A DNA stretch of 64,000 nt from Massilia agri. GTDB taxonomy: Bacteria; Pseudomonadota; Gammaproteobacteria; Burkholderiales; Burkholderiaceae_D. Each line of letters opens with the position of its first letter. Position 1 is the stretch's first letter. Shown piece after piece: positions 38,571 through 49,284 of the stretch. The DNA lies in NCBI RefSeq assembly GCF_024753255.1, contig NZ_JANUHA010000003.1, positions 310,001-374,000 on the forward strand, given 5' to 3'. A model generated the notes under the pieces. That model saw nothing but the letters and a program-made list of their open reading frames with translations, ran no database searches and had not been told where the DNA came from. Position numbers and translations under genes: made by a program.

Positions 38571-38628
38571 AGATGTCAGACCTGACACCGGTGCTGTTCA
38601 GATGTCAGACCTGACACCGGTGCTGTTC
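38571..38628. repeat. perfect tandem duplication of a 29-bp unit containing a palindrome
   Basis: The 29-base unit at 38571-38599 is repeated exactly at 38600-38628. Each unit holds the inverted repeat TGTCAG-AC-CTGACA (38574-38587 and 38603-38616). It ends inside the 3' end of the next gene on the minus strand (stop at 38627). The palindrome resembles REP units spread by RAYT transposases; none is in the window. Confidence 0.88.
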
Positions 38629-38857
38629 AGTTGCCATCGCGATCAGCCTCGGACATGAACAATCCGACGCGCTTTTTCTTCTTTTTCACGACCGCAGTCT
38701 GCTCCTGCGCCGGCTTGGTCGCGGGCGGCGGCGCGACCGGCAAGGGAAAGCCGAGGAAGACCATCACGAGGAAGATCGGCAGCAGCAGATAGAACAGGGG
38801 CCGCTTCCAGTTGAGTTTCTGTTTGAGCATGGCTCGCACGTGGGAACGTGCTGCCAT
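38627..38857 (-). CDS. small single-span membrane protein
   Basis: A 76-residue protein with one membrane helix (about 20-37, P-L-F-Y-L-L-L-P-I-F-L-V-M-V-F) and a Pro-rich then Lys-rich tail (K-K-K-K-K-R). A second start nine codons in is possible; neither has a strong ribosome site. Its stop overlaps the second tandem repeat. No family recognised. Confidence 0.6.
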   Translation of the reverse strand: MAARSHVRAMLKQKLNWKRPLFYLLLPIFLVMVFLGFPLPVAPPPATKPAQEQTAVVKKKKKRVGLFMSEADRDGN

Positions 38858-38914
38858 AAATACAAGTGTCCACCTTACCCACGCAGGGTAATCTGAACAA
38901 CAGGCTGAGGGCGC

Positions 38915-39325
38915 TTACGCCGCAGCCTGTTTGCCGCGCGCCTGCTGCACCCGCTGGAACAGCCCGCCCAGGGTCAATCCCTCGTGCCAGATCTCGTCGA
39001 GCATCAGGCCGTACTTCTCGCGCAGGGCGGTGGCCAGCGCGTCGAGCTCCTGCGCGTCCGGCAGCCGGCGGGTGGGCTTGACCGCGCGGTAGATGCCGAG
39101 CACTTCGTCGTCGGGGCGGAAGTGCAGCTTTTCGCTGTCGCGGCAGGAAAAGGCCGACACGAACACCGACAGGAAGTCGCGGATGTCTTTACGGGAAGCG
39201 GCGGGGAATGAGCTGCGCCAGGCCCGGCCCTGGGAGGGACGGTAACGCAAGGCGTTGGGCAACTGCCAACCATGGAATGCCGCCCAGGCGAGTGCGGCAA
39301 GGATGAGGACTACGAAAATACTCAT
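38915..39325 (-). CDS. membrane-anchored protein of unknown function
   Basis: A 136-residue protein with an N-terminal hydrophobic segment (residues 2-16) that would anchor it in the inner membrane, followed by a soluble helical domain with R-P-D-D-E-V-L-G-I-Y-R near 72 and Y-G-L-M-L-D-E-I near 104. The start at 39325 gives a normal anchor; the frame upstream to 39511 is not credible. No family recognised. Confidence 0.65.
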   Translation of the reverse strand: MSIFVVLILAALAWAAFHGWQLPNALRYRPSQGRAWRSSFPAASRKDIRDFLSVFVSAFSCRDSEKLHFRPDDEVLGIYRAVKPTRRLPDAQELDALATALREKYGLMLDEIWHEGLTLGGLFQRVQQARGKQAAA

Positions 39326-39551
39326 GGGTTTGAGTGTAGCACGCGTTTTCGGGACTGGCGCACGACAGAAATGCATATGTCTCGCACGCGTTATAACCCA
39401 GCAGTAATGTCCACGCGGTACAATCTCATACCGGGCACAAGAGGCGGACGCGCGCAATGGCGCCGGCCTCGTGCATGGTAAGCTTCGACCCCGCCGCACC
39501 CCCACAAGCATCCGTAACCCACCTTCATCGCTGACCGACTGTTACGACTAC

Positions 39552-40385
39552 ATGGATATCCTTCTCGCCATCAAGGCGATCATCATGGGCCTGGTCGAGG
39601 GCTTTACTGAATTTCTCCCGATCTCTTCCACCGGCCACCTGATCCTGGCGGGCAGCCTGCTCAATTTCACCGGCGACAAGGTCAAGGTCTTCGAAATTGC
39701 GATCCAGGCCGGCGCCATGCTGGCCGTGATCTGGGAGTACCGCCAGCGCATTGCCAGTGTGGCCACCGGCCTGGGCTCGGATCCGAAGCAGCGCAAGTTC
39801 GTGACGAACCTGGTCATCGCCTTCATCCCCGCGGCCCTGCTCGGCTTCCTGTTCAACGAGACGATCAAGGCGGAACTGTTCTCGCCGGTGCCGGTCGCGA
39901 CCGCCTTCATCGTCGGCGGCCTGGTCATCCTGTGGGTGGAGCGCCGCCATACCGGCGACAAGCACGTGGCGCGCGTGGAAAGTGTGGACGACATGAGCCC
40001 GCTCGACGCCCTGAAGGTGGGCCTGGCCCAGGCCTTCGCCCTGATTCCCGGCACCAGCCGTTCCGGTGCGACCATTATTGGCGGCATGCTGTTCGGCCTG
40101 TCGCGCAAGGCGGCCACCGAATTCTCCTTTTTCCTGGCGATCCCGACCCTGCTCTCGGCCACGGCGTATGCCGTGATCAAGGAGCGCCACCTGCTGTCGA
40201 TGGCCGATATCCCGATGTTCGGCCTCGGCGGCCTGGCCGCTTTCGCCTCGGCCTTCCTGTGCGTGCGCTGGCTGCTGCGCTACATCAGTACCCACGACTT
40301 CACGATCTTCGCCTGGTACCGTATCGTATTCGGTATCGTCGTTCTCGTGACCGCGCACTTCGATCTGGTGACCTGGGCGGAATAA
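39552..40385 (+). CDS. uppP: undecaprenyl-diphosphatase UppP (BacA)
   Basis: A 277-residue inner-membrane phosphatase that recycles the undecaprenyl carrier for cell-wall synthesis and gives bacitracin resistance. Both signature motifs are present: [15 protein letters not shown] near 16-30 and the P-G-T-S-R-S-G-A-T phosphate-binding motif near 163-171. About eight helices. The start at 39552 gives the family N-terminus; upstream codons are not used. It is followed 36 bases later by recQ. Confidence 0.96.
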   Translation: MDILLAIKAIIMGLVEGFTEFLPISSTGHLILAGSLLNFTGDKVKVFEIAIQAGAMLAVIWEYRQRIASVATGLGSDPKQRKFVTNLVIAFIPAALLGFLFNETIKAELFSPVPVATAFIVGGLVILWVERRHTGDKHVARVESVDDMSPLDALKVGLAQAFALIPGTSRSGATIIGGMLFGLSRKAATEFSFFLAIPTLLSATAYAVIKERHLLSMADIPMFGLGGLAAFASAFLCVRWLLRYISTHDFTIFAWYRIVFGIVVLVTAHFDLVTWAE

Positions 40386-40421
40386 GCATCCAGCAGCTAC
40401 TTCAGTAAGAACATTCTCAGC

Positions 40422-42244
<1,823 letters not shown>

Positions 42245-42245
<1 letters not shown>

Positions 42246-42278
42246 TGTCTTGGATTGATTCAATTCAATCCAAGACAC
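42245..42278. repeat. perfect 14-bp stem hairpin between recQ and the MFS gene
   Basis: GTGTCTTGGATTGA (42245-42258) pairs with TCAATCCAAGACAC (42265-42278), loop six bases. It begins at the recQ stop and ends one base before the MFS ATG, so it fills the place where a ribosome site should be. No T run follows. It may be an operator, a translational block or a terminator. Confidence 0.9.
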
Positions 42279-42279
42279 C

Positions 42280-43590
42280 ATGGCAATCCAGACACCCACT
42301 CCCACCAGCACCACCGCCGCGCCTTCCAAGGACGGCGCCGATGGATACGTCCCCGTGAATGCGCCGGGACTGCAAAGCTTCGTGTTCGCGCTGTTCTTCG
42401 TCTTCGGCGGCATCACGAGCCTGAACGACGTCATCATCCCGAAACTGAAGGACCTGTTCACCCTCAGCTACGCCCAGGCGATGCTGGTGCAGTCGGCCTT
42501 CTTCGCCGCCTACTTCTTCGTCTCGATCCCGGCGGCGGCCATCGTCCAGCGCATCGGCTACATGCGCTCCGCCGTGGTCGGCCTGGTCACGATGGCGGTG
42601 GGCTGCCTGCTGTTCATCCCGGCCTCCTACTCCGGCGTGTTCGTGACCTTCCTGCTGGCCCTGTTCGTGCTGGCCTCGGGCATCACCATCGTGCAGGTGG
42701 TGGCCAATCCCCTGATCTCGATGCTGGGCAAACCGCAGACGGCGTCGAGCCGCCTGACTTTTGCCCAGGCCTTCAATTCGCTCGGCACCACGGTCTTCCC
42801 CTATGTGGGCGCGATCCTGATCCTGGGTTCGCTCGCGACCGTCGACGTGAGCACCCTGAGCGGCGCGGCGCTCGACGCCTACCGCCAGGAAGAGACCCGC
42901 GTGGTGGTCAACACCTATATCGGCCTGGCGATCGCGCTGGGATTGCTGGCCTTCGCCGTGTGGCTGAACCGCCGCAAGCTGGTAGAAACCGCGGCGCCGA
43001 CGGAAAGCATCCTGCAGGCCTTCGACCTCCTGAAGCAGCCGCGCTTCGCCCTCGGCGCGCTGTGCATCTTCCTCTACGTGGGCGCGGAAGTGGCGATCGG
43101 CTCGATCATCGTGAACTACCTGATGGAGTCGCAGGTGCTGGGACTCGGGGCGGAGGAAGCGGGCAAGCACGTGCCGCTGTACTGGGGCGGCGCGATGATC
43201 GGCCGCTTCATCGGCGCGGGCCTCCTGCGCCTGGTCGCGCCGGGCAAGGTGCTGGCCTTCGCCGCGCTCGCCACCATCGGCCTGCTGCTGGTCTCGGGCC
43301 TCTCCACCGGCGCGCTGTCCGGCTGGACGCTGCTGGCCATCGGCCTGTTCAACTCGATCATGTTCCCGACCATCTTCACCCTGGCCTGCGAAGGGCTGGG
43401 CAAGCGTGCGGCGGAAGGTTCGGGGCTGCTGTGCGTGGCGATCGTGGGCGGCGCCATCGTGCCGCTGCTGATGGGCCATGTGGCCGACGAGGCCGGCCTG
43501 AAGATGTCGCTGGTGGTGCCGGCGGTGTGCTATGCGGTGATCCTGTACTTCGGCTGGTACGCACGCCGTTCGCAGGCTGCTGTCTCGTAG
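42280..43590 (+). CDS. MFS sugar transporter, FucP/GluP (glucose/galactose) type
   Basis: A 436-residue transporter with 12 predicted helices. The segments F-V-F-A-L-F-F-V-F-G-G-I-T-S-L-N-D near 33-49 and Q-V-V-A-N-P-L-I near 140 match the fucose/glucose-galactose permease subgroup, which carries sugars with H+. The hairpin at 42245-42278 covers the space before the ATG and no Shine-Dalgarno is visible, so the start is unusual. A second perfect hairpin follows the stop. Confidence 0.88.
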   Translation: MAIQTPTPTSTTAAPSKDGADGYVPVNAPGLQSFVFALFFVFGGITSLNDVIIPKLKDLFTLSYAQAMLVQSAFFAAYFFVSIPAAAIVQRIGYMRSAVVGLVTMAVGCLLFIPASYSGVFVTFLLALFVLASGITIVQVVANPLISMLGKPQTASSRLTFAQAFNSLGTTVFPYVGAILILGSLATVDVSTLSGAALDAYRQEETRVVVNTYIGLAIALGLLAFAVWLNRRKLVETAAPTESILQAFDLLKQPRFALGALCIFLYVGAEVAIGSIIVNYLMESQVLGLGAEEAGKHVPLYWGGAMIGRFIGAGLLRLVAPGKVLAFAALATIGLLLVSGLSTGALSGWTLLAIGLFNSIMFPTIFTLACEGLGKRAAEGSGLLCVAIVGGAIVPLLMGHVADEAGLKMSLVVPAVCYAVILYFGWYARRSQAAVS

Positions 43591-43592
43591 GG

Positions 43593-43619
43593 GTGATTTG
43601 GTCCAGTGGACCAAATCAC
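43593..43619. repeat. perfect 12-bp stem hairpin after the MFS gene
   Basis: GTGATTTGGTCC pairs with GGACCAAATCAC around a 3-base loop. It starts three bases after the MFS stop and lacks a T run. It shares the GTG...TTGG flavour of the hairpin before the gene. Confidence 0.9.
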
Positions 43620-43682
43620 GGTCCTCCGCCCACGCGTTCAACGACACTGTGAATCGTCGCGCCGCGTCACTTCATCCGTGAT

Positions 43683-43716
43683 TTGAACGCGCGGACGGCG
43701 AAGCCGTCCACCCTAC
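43683..43716 (-). repeat. REP-like palindrome, copy 4
   Basis: TTGAACGCGC, stem GGACGGC-GAA-GCCGTCC, ends ACCCTAC. A degenerate head in the opposite sense (CGCGTTCAAC, ending near 43641) lies 40 bases upstream, so this may be the relic of an inverted pair. Confidence 0.78.
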
Positions 43717-43718
43717 CA

Positions 43719-43738
43719 AACCCGGCAACAGCCGGGTT
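43719..43738 (-). terminator. terminator overlapping the trmB stop codon
   Basis: AACCCGGC pairs with GCCGGGTT around four bases, followed on the minus strand by TTTGG. The stem includes part of the trmB stop codon. Confidence 0.65.
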
Positions 43739-44459
43739 ATTTCTTGGTAAAGACGAGGTCCCACACCCCGTGGCCCAGCTTGAGGCCGCGGTTCTCGAAC
43801 TTGGTCAGCGGACGGTATGCCGGCTGCGGCGCATAGCCTTCGGCCGTGTTCTGCAACTGCGGCTCGTTGCCCAGCACGTCCAGCATCTGCACCGCGTAGT
43901 CTTCCCAGTCGGTCGCGCAGTGGAGGTAGCCGCCAGGGGCCAGCTTGTCGCACAGGACCTTCACGAAGGGCGGCTGGATCAGGCGGCGCTTGTTGTGGCG
44001 CGCCTTGTGCCAGGGATCCGGGAAGAACACGTGCACGCCGGCCAGGGAACCGTCCGCGATCATGTGGTTCAGCACCTCGACCACGTCGTGCTGGATCAGG
44101 CGCAGGTTGGTGATGCCCTGCTCGCCGATCTGCTTGAGCAGGCTGCCCACGCCCGGCGTATGCACCTCGACACCGATGAAATCCTTCTCCGGCATCAGGC
44201 GCGCGATGTGCGCGGTGGTGTCGCCCATGCCGAAGCCGATCTCCAGGATCACGGGCGCCTTGCGGCCGAAGGCGGCCTCGAGGTCCAGCGCTTCGCGCTT
44301 GTACTCGACCAGGTACTTCGGTCCCAGCTCTTCCAGCGCGCGCGCCTGCGCCGTCGACAGGCGGCCGGCCCGCGTGACGAAGCTGCGGATGCGGTGTTCG
44401 GTCGGATCGTAAAGCATGGGCCGCGCCGGGCCGTTGTTGGTAGGCGTATCAGAGGACAT
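43737..44459 (-). CDS. trmB: tRNA (guanine-N7)-methyltransferase
   Basis: A 240-residue SAM enzyme methylating G46 in tRNA. The SAM motif I-L-E-I-G-F-G-M-G near 72-80 and the family-defining [15 protein letters not shown] near 145-159 are both clear. ATG 44459 is used in place of 44492, which gives the usual N-terminus. Single gene, divergent from the M14 deacylase. Confidence 0.96.
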   Translation of the reverse strand: MSSDTPTNNGPARPMLYDPTEHRIRSFVTRAGRLSTAQARALEELGPKYLVEYKREALDLEAAFGRKAPVILEIGFGMGDTTAHIARLMPEKDFIGVEVHTPGVGSLLKQIGEQGITNLRLIQHDVVEVLNHMIADGSLAGVHVFFPDPWHKARHNKRRLIQPPFVKVLCDKLAPGGYLHCATDWEDYAVQMLDVLGNEPQLQNTAEGYAPQPAYRPLTKFENRGLKLGHGVWDLVFTKK

Positions 44460-44590
44460 GGGAAGAAGGGGTGAGGAAAAAACGGCTGTCATTATAGCCC
44501 AGGCGCCAGCGCCTGAGCCGCGTGCGCGGGCATCGCCGCCCGATGGCGCATAATCATGCTTTGCCCCTGCCGCGCACGGAGACGCCCCCC

Positions 44591-45706
44591 ATGCATTCGA
44601 TGAAACACCCGATCGCCGTCGACGAGAACGTCGCCACCGCCCACCTGACCTCGTTCCACTACGGCAGCCCGGGCAGCGGCAAGAAGGTCTACATCCAGGC
44701 CGCCGTGCACGCCGACGAGGTGCCGGCCATGCTGGTGGCCCACGTGCTGCGCCAGGAGCTCGAGCGTCTCGATGCCGAGGGAAAGATCAAAGGCGAGATC
44801 ATCCTGGTGCCGGCGGCCAACCCCATCGGCCTGTCCCAGGTCATCCACGGCGCGCCCTTCGGCCGCTACCACCTGCCGACCGGGATCAACTTCAACCGCA
44901 TGTACCTGCACGTCGCCGACGCGCTGAAAAAGTCGCTCGAAGGCCGGCTGGGCAGCGACATCGACGCCAACGTCGCCCTGATCCGCGAGGAAGCGCGCCA
45001 GCAGGTTGCCCTGTGGGAACCGAAGGACGACGTCGAAACGCTCAAGAAGACCCTGCTGTCGATGGCGATCGACGCCGACATCGTGCTCGACCTGCACTGC
45101 GATAACGAAGCACTGATGCACATGTACACCGGCACCCCGCTGGTGGAGACGGTCGCCCCGCTCACTGCCCTGCTCGGCGCGCGCGTGCTGCTGGTGGCCA
45201 AGGCCTCGGGCGGCGAAGCTTTCGACGAAGCCTGCAGCCGCCTGTGGTGGGACCTGGCCGACCATTTCGAGGGTACGGCCATCCCACCCGCCTGCGCCGC
45301 CGTCACCGTCGAGCTGCGCGGCGAAAACGACGTGCGCTACGACTACGCGCGCCCGGACGCCCAGGCCATCCTGCAATACCTCGGGCATGCGGGCGTGCTC
45401 GACATTCCCCTGCTGCCGCTGCCGGAGACGCCCTGCCGCGCGACGCCGCTGAACGCCGTCGAACCGCTGGCCGCGCCGCACGCCGGGGTGCTGGTGTTCC
45501 ACAAGCGGCTGGGCGATATGGTCGAGGCAGGCGAGCCGGTGGCGGACATCGTCAACCCCGTATCCGGACAGGTGACGACGCTGTCGGCCGGCCATGCCGG
45601 GCTGCTGTTCGCCAGTACGGCGCATCGGCATTTGCTGCGGGGCATGCATGTCTGCAAGATTGCGGGGACGGAGTCGTTCCGGTCGGGTGACCTGCTGAGC
45701 GCATGA
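44591..45706 (+). CDS. succinylglutamate desuccinylase/aspartoacylase family protein (M14)
   Basis: A 371-residue zinc hydrolase. Zinc ligands are in H-A-D-E near 40-43 and in D-L-H-C near 173-176; the catalytic Glu is expected in T-V-E-L-R-G-E-N near 240. The last 80 residues form a barrel-like domain seen in this deacylase subgroup. The family hydrolyses N-acyl amino acids; the exact substrate is not readable. The start has a purine-rich site GGAGACG nearby and follows an intergenic promoter region shared with trmB. Confidence 0.88.
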   Translation: MHSMKHPIAVDENVATAHLTSFHYGSPGSGKKVYIQAAVHADEVPAMLVAHVLRQELERLDAEGKIKGEIILVPAANPIGLSQVIHGAPFGRYHLPTGINFNRMYLHVADALKKSLEGRLGSDIDANVALIREEARQQVALWEPKDDVETLKKTLLSMAIDADIVLDLHCDNEALMHMYTGTPLVETVAPLTALLGARVLLVAKASGGEAFDEACSRLWWDLADHFEGTAIPPACAAVTVELRGENDVRYDYARPDAQAILQYLGHAGVLDIPLLPLPETPCRATPLNAVEPLAAPHAGVLVFHKRLGDMVEAGEPVADIVNPVSGQVTTLSAGHAGLLFASTAHRHLLRGMHVCKIAGTESFRSGDLLSA

Positions 45707-45790
45707 CAGATGCTGGGGGATTGAAGCAACGCAATTTCCTACACCGGAACTCCGTGAACAATCACCTTCTTGTTCCTCGGGAGGGTGGAT

Positions 45791-46330
45791 ATGCGAACCG
45801 GACTGGGAAGGTATGCGGCATACGCCAGCATATTGCTGGTCATCTTCGCCCCAGGAAACTCCCACGCGGCGCCCCGACAGAATGGATCAGGCGACATTGC
45901 GCTGATTGCGAAGCTATACAAGAACTTCGCGTGGCAGGCCCTCGGTACGACACAGGATGTATTCGGCAAACCACTCCAGCAGCAGGATGAGACGGTCCTG
46001 CAGCAGTATTTCGATCCCACACTTTCAGCATTGATTGTCCAGGACCGCGAGTGCGTCAGCCGACGGGCCGAGGTCTGCAATATGGACTTCGATCCGCTGT
46101 TCGGATCGCAGGATGCCACCGTGACCGATTTCACCATTCAGCGTGAAAGCGCTGGACGTATCGCAGTGGCATTTACCTCGCCATCCAGCGGCGAAAAGGC
46201 GAAGCTGCTGTTCCATATGAAGCAGTCCGGCGCAGCCTGGCGCATCAACGATGTCGTTTATCAGGATCTGCGCGGCGCTTCGCTTCGAAAACTGCTGGCC
46301 ACCAAACTGCCTGGCAACGGACAGCGATAA
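45791..46330 (+). CDS. exported DUF3828-like protein
   Basis: A 179-residue protein with a signal peptide (about 1-26, cleavage near N-S-H-A). The mature part resembles DUF3828 periplasmic proteins: Y-K-N-F-A-W near 44, a D-F-D-P-L-F block near 100 and I-N-D-V-V-Y near the end. GGAGG lies a few bases before ATG 45791. Its last 86 bases overlap the 3' end of the convergent DUF6064 gene. Slightly lower GC than neighbours. Confidence 0.75.
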   Translation: MRTGLGRYAAYASILLVIFAPGNSHAAPRQNGSGDIALIAKLYKNFAWQALGTTQDVFGKPLQQQDETVLQQYFDPTLSALIVQDRECVSRRAEVCNMDFDPLFGSQDATVTDFTIQRESAGRIAVAFTSPSSGEKAKLLFHMKQSGAAWRINDVVYQDLRGASLRKLLATKLPGNGQR

Positions 46331-46955
46331 GCAACAGGACCAACAGCGGGAACACCCAGGCCTGCGCCGCCCGCAGCTCGAACAGCGTCGCGCTGCTGAT
46401 CGCGCACCACGCCAAGGGGACGACCCAAAGCGGCCACGGTGCGCGCCAGAACAGCAATGCGCCGAACGTGGCGACAACCGTCGGATCGGGCGCAAGCCCG
46501 AAGACTTCGGCCTGCATCAAGCTGCGTCCGGCGAGCGGCGCGAGCAGAGGATAGGCCAGGGCTGCGATTACCAGGAACCGTGCAAGCCGGCCTTGGACAC
46601 CGGCTGCCGGCTGCGCTGCCGTGCGCAGCGCCATCCAGGCCAGCAGCACGGCCTGCATGCCGAATCCAGCAGCGAACCAGGGCGCGCCTGTGTTGATGTC
46701 CGCGTAGCGCTGGAGGTGATACGCCCAGCCGACCCAGGCCCAGGCCAGCGCCAGCACGCCGAATGCGGCGCGGGATGCCGTCGCGCGCGGCCGCAGCATG
46801 CCGGCAAGGAGCAGCACCCCGGCCGCCAGCACCAAGAGGTGCAGCGGCCACAGTTCCCGGTTCATCAGCTCGAACTGGCGGTAGTAGCTCCTCGCCGAGA
46901 ACATCAGGAAATCCGACAGCCGGTAAGTCTGAACCTCGGTCCACCACTCGCTCAT
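46245..46955 (-). CDS. DUF6064-like membrane protein
   Basis: A 236-residue integral membrane protein of about seven helices. The start S-E-W-W-T-E-V-Q-T-Y-R-L-S-D-F-L-M-F-S-A-R followed by Y-Y-R-Q-F-E-L-M-N resembles DUF6064 proteins. Its ATG overlaps the stop of the aldo/keto reductase gene (ATGA), so the pair is translationally coupled. The 3' end overlaps the convergent DUF3828-like gene by 86 bases. Function unknown. Confidence 0.78.
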   Translation of the reverse strand: MSEWWTEVQTYRLSDFLMFSARSYYRQFELMNRELWPLHLLVLAAGVLLLAGMLRPRATASRAAFGVLALAWAWVGWAYHLQRYADINTGAPWFAAGFGMQAVLLAWMALRTAAQPAAGVQGRLARFLVIAALAYPLLAPLAGRSLMQAEVFGLAPDPTVVATFGALLFWRAPWPLWVVPLAWCAISSATLFELRAAQAWVFPLLVLLLIAVRCQAVWWPAVFEAKRRADPDKRHR

Positions 46956-47869
46956 GCCAGCCTTTCGACGTCCTGGACGATACGGCGACGCAGCGCCTCG
47001 TCGGGCAGCACACCGGTTGCGGCCAGCAGGTTCTCGCGCACGTGGGCAATCTGCGAGGTGGCGGGAATCGCGCAGGTCACCGCCGGATGCGCGACGATGA
47101 ATTTGAGGATAGCCTGGGCCCAGCTGTTGCACTTGAGCTCCGCGGCCCAGCCGGGCAGGCGTTTGCCCGCGAGCGCCGCCGTCAGGTCGCCCTGGCGGAA
47201 GGGCCGGTTGACGATCACGCCGATGCGGCGTTCGCGCGCCAGCGGCAGGATGCGCTGTTCGACCTCGCGGTCGAGCGGATTGTAGGAGACCTGCACGAAG
47301 TCGATCGGCTGGCTCGCCATGATCTTCTCGATCTCGCCATGGCGCCGGCCTTCCGAAGTCGTGATGCCGACGTAGCGCAGCTTGCCCTCCTTCTTCATGC
47401 GCAGCAGCATGGGCAGGTGCGCTTCCCACGCCAGCAGGTTATGCACCTGCAGCAGGTCGAAGCGCGGCACGCGCCACAGCCTGCGCGAGGCTTCCGCCTG
47501 GCCTGGTCCCTGCGCGCCCGAACCGATCCAGACCTTGTCGGCCGAGAACAACTGGGCCGGACGCAGCTGCGCCACGGCCTCGCCGATGACGTCCTGCGCC
47601 GAGCCGTACATGGGCGAGGAATCGATGAGCCGTCCCCCGCCCGCGAAGAAGGCGCGCATGACTTCCCGGCATTCGGCGCGCGCCTGCGGGTCGCGGCCGA
47701 CGTTGAAGGTGATCCAGCTCCCCAGGCCGACCAGGGGAATCTGCTCGCCGGACGAGGGAATCGCCCGCGTCAGGAGCGCGGGACGGCCCTGTGCCTGGGC
47801 GGTGGCGATGGCCGGCAGGGCCGCGAGCGTGGCCAGCACGCGGCGGCGGATACGGAAGTCGGACTGCAT
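46952..47869 (-). CDS. Tat-exported aldo/keto reductase
   Basis: A 305-residue aldo/keto reductase. The N-terminus carries a twin-arginine signal (R-I-R-R-R-V-L-A-T-L then a hydrophobic core to A-Q-A), so it is folded before export. The AKR barrel shows L-I-D-S-S-P-M-Y-G near 85 (catalytic Asp and Tyr) and L-Q-V-H-N-L near 138 (His region). It is coupled by ATGA to a DUF6064 membrane gene. Substrate unknown; a periplasmic cofactor supply is unusual for an NADPH enzyme. Confidence 0.85.
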   Translation of the reverse strand: MQSDFRIRRRVLATLAALPAIATAQAQGRPALLTRAIPSSGEQIPLVGLGSWITFNVGRDPQARAECREVMRAFFAGGGRLIDSSPMYGSAQDVIGEAVAQLRPAQLFSADKVWIGSGAQGPGQAEASRRLWRVPRFDLLQVHNLLAWEAHLPMLLRMKKEGKLRYVGITTSEGRRHGEIEKIMASQPIDFVQVSYNPLDREVEQRILPLARERRIGVIVNRPFRQGDLTAALAGKRLPGWAAELKCNSWAQAILKFIVAHPAVTCAIPATSQIAHVRENLLAATGVLPDEALRRRIVQDVERLA

Positions 47870-47931
47870 GGCGGGCGCTCCCTCCCTGGCGTGGCGGATA
47901 GGATGCCAGCATACCGCGTCCGGGAATTCAC

Positions 47932-49233
47932 ATGCGCATCCATCGCCTCGGCCGGCTGCTCGCCGGCATAGTCCTGCTGGCGGCCCTGCCCGCCATTCCG
48001 GCGCCCGCCTCGCGCGCCCTGTCCTGGCTGCCTGTCGTGGAGATCGCCAGAGGCGGTGGCACCAAGGGGCCGTGGCGCCAGAACGAGTCGCACTACGACT
48101 ACGTCGACGACGGCACCGCCGTTTTCCTTCCCGGCGGCGCGCTGGCCGTCGCGTGGGTGGACCAGCGGCGCAAGGAGGTGCTGCTGCGCGTGCTCGACGC
48201 GCACGGCAAGCCGCGGGGAGAGCCGGTGGACGTCTCGCGCAGCCCGGCGACCTTCTCCTGGATGCCGCGCCTCGCAAGCGGCGAGGACGGCACGCTCCAC
48301 GTGCTCTGGCAGGAGATCATCTTCTCCGGCGGCTCGCACGGCGGCGACATCCTGTCCGCGCGCTCGCTGGACGGCGGGCGCACCTTTTCAGAGCCGCTGA
48401 ACCTGTCCGCATCGCGGGGCGGGGACGGCAAGGGACGCTTGAGCCGCGCTATCTGGTCGAACGGCAGCCTGGACATCGCGGCCGGCCCGGACGGCAGCGT
48501 GATCGCCGCATGGACCGAGTACGACGGCGCGCTGTGGCTGGCGCGCTCGCGCAACAAGGGCCGCAGCTTCCTGGCGCCCCAGCGGATCGCGGGCACGGCC
48601 TCTTCTCCGGCGCGCGGCCCGGCGCTGGCCGTCGGCGACGGCGGCCTGGTCTGGCTTGCCTGGACCGTCGGCGAAGATGCGGATGCCGACATCCGCGTCG
48701 CCCTGTCGCGCGACGGCGGCGCCAGCTTCGGGCCGCCCGTCCTCCTGGGCGCGCCGGGGGCGCGTGCGGATGCGCCGCGCCTGGCCCTCGACCGCAGCGG
48801 CCGGCTGCACCTGACTTACATGGAACGAGCCGGCAAGGATGCGGCAGTGATCCGCTACGCACGCGACGGCAAGGACCTGCGCACGCTGTCGACGCCCGGG
48901 CGCGGCGCGACGGCGCCACAGCTTGCCGTCGACAGGCAGGATCGCGTGCACATCACTTGGGAAGGCGCGGATCGCAAGGGCATGTGGCATGTGGTCGACG
49001 CGGGCGCCGGCTTCGGCCGCCCTTCCTTCATCCCCGGCAGCGGGGACGCGCAGGGGCGCAGCGGCAGCCAGCAGGGCATCCTGGGCAGCAAGCTGGCGGT
49101 GAACGTGGAGGGGGCCGTCGCGGTGGTCAACAGCAGCCTGGATCAGGGGCGCGGCAGCCGGGTGTGGCTGATGCGTGCAAGGCCGCCGGAGGAAAGACTG
49201 GAGCGGGTGAAGGGAATCGAACCCTCGTCTTAA
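47932..49233 (+). CDS. exported sialidase-like protein with Asp-box (BNR) repeats
   Basis: A 433-residue protein with a signal peptide (about 1-24). At least three Asp-box motifs are seen (S-L-D-G-G-R-T-F, S-R-N-K-G-R-S-F, S-R-D-G-G-A-S-F) across a beta-propeller-like body. The catalytic residues of a true sialidase are not evident, so this may be a binding propeller. The stop codon lies inside the antisense of a tRNA-Gly gene, so about the last 11 residues (ending R-V-K-G-I-E-P-S-S) are encoded by the tRNA's complementary strand. Confidence 0.8.
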   Translation: MRIHRLGRLLAGIVLLAALPAIPAPASRALSWLPVVEIARGGGTKGPWRQNESHYDYVDDGTAVFLPGGALAVAWVDQRRKEVLLRVLDAHGKPRGEPVDVSRSPATFSWMPRLASGEDGTLHVLWQEIIFSGGSHGGDILSARSLDGGRTFSEPLNLSASRGGDGKGRLSRAIWSNGSLDIAAGPDGSVIAAWTEYDGALWLARSRNKGRSFLAPQRIAGTASSPARGPALAVGDGGLVWLAWTVGEDADADIRVALSRDGGASFGPPVLLGAPGARADAPRLALDRSGRLHLTYMERAGKDAAVIRYARDGKDLRTLSTPGRGATAPQLAVDRQDRVHITWEGADRKGMWHVVDAGAGFGRPSFIPGSGDAQGRSGSQQGILGSKLAVNVEGAVAVVNSSLDQGRGSRVWLMRARPPEERLERVKGIEPSS

Positions 49234-49272
49234 GCTTGGGAAGCTCCTGCTCTACCATTGAGCTACACCCGC
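49199..49272 (-). tRNA. tRNA-Gly (anticodon TCC), CCA end encoded
   Basis: Reading the minus strand: acceptor GCGGGTG pairs with CACCCGC, followed by T and the encoded CCA; D arm GCTC...GAGC; anticodon loop CTTCCCA with anticodon TCC; T arm GAGGGTTCGATTCCCTT. 74 bases including CCA. Confidence 0.97.
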
Positions 49273-49284
49273 GTTGCCTGCATT

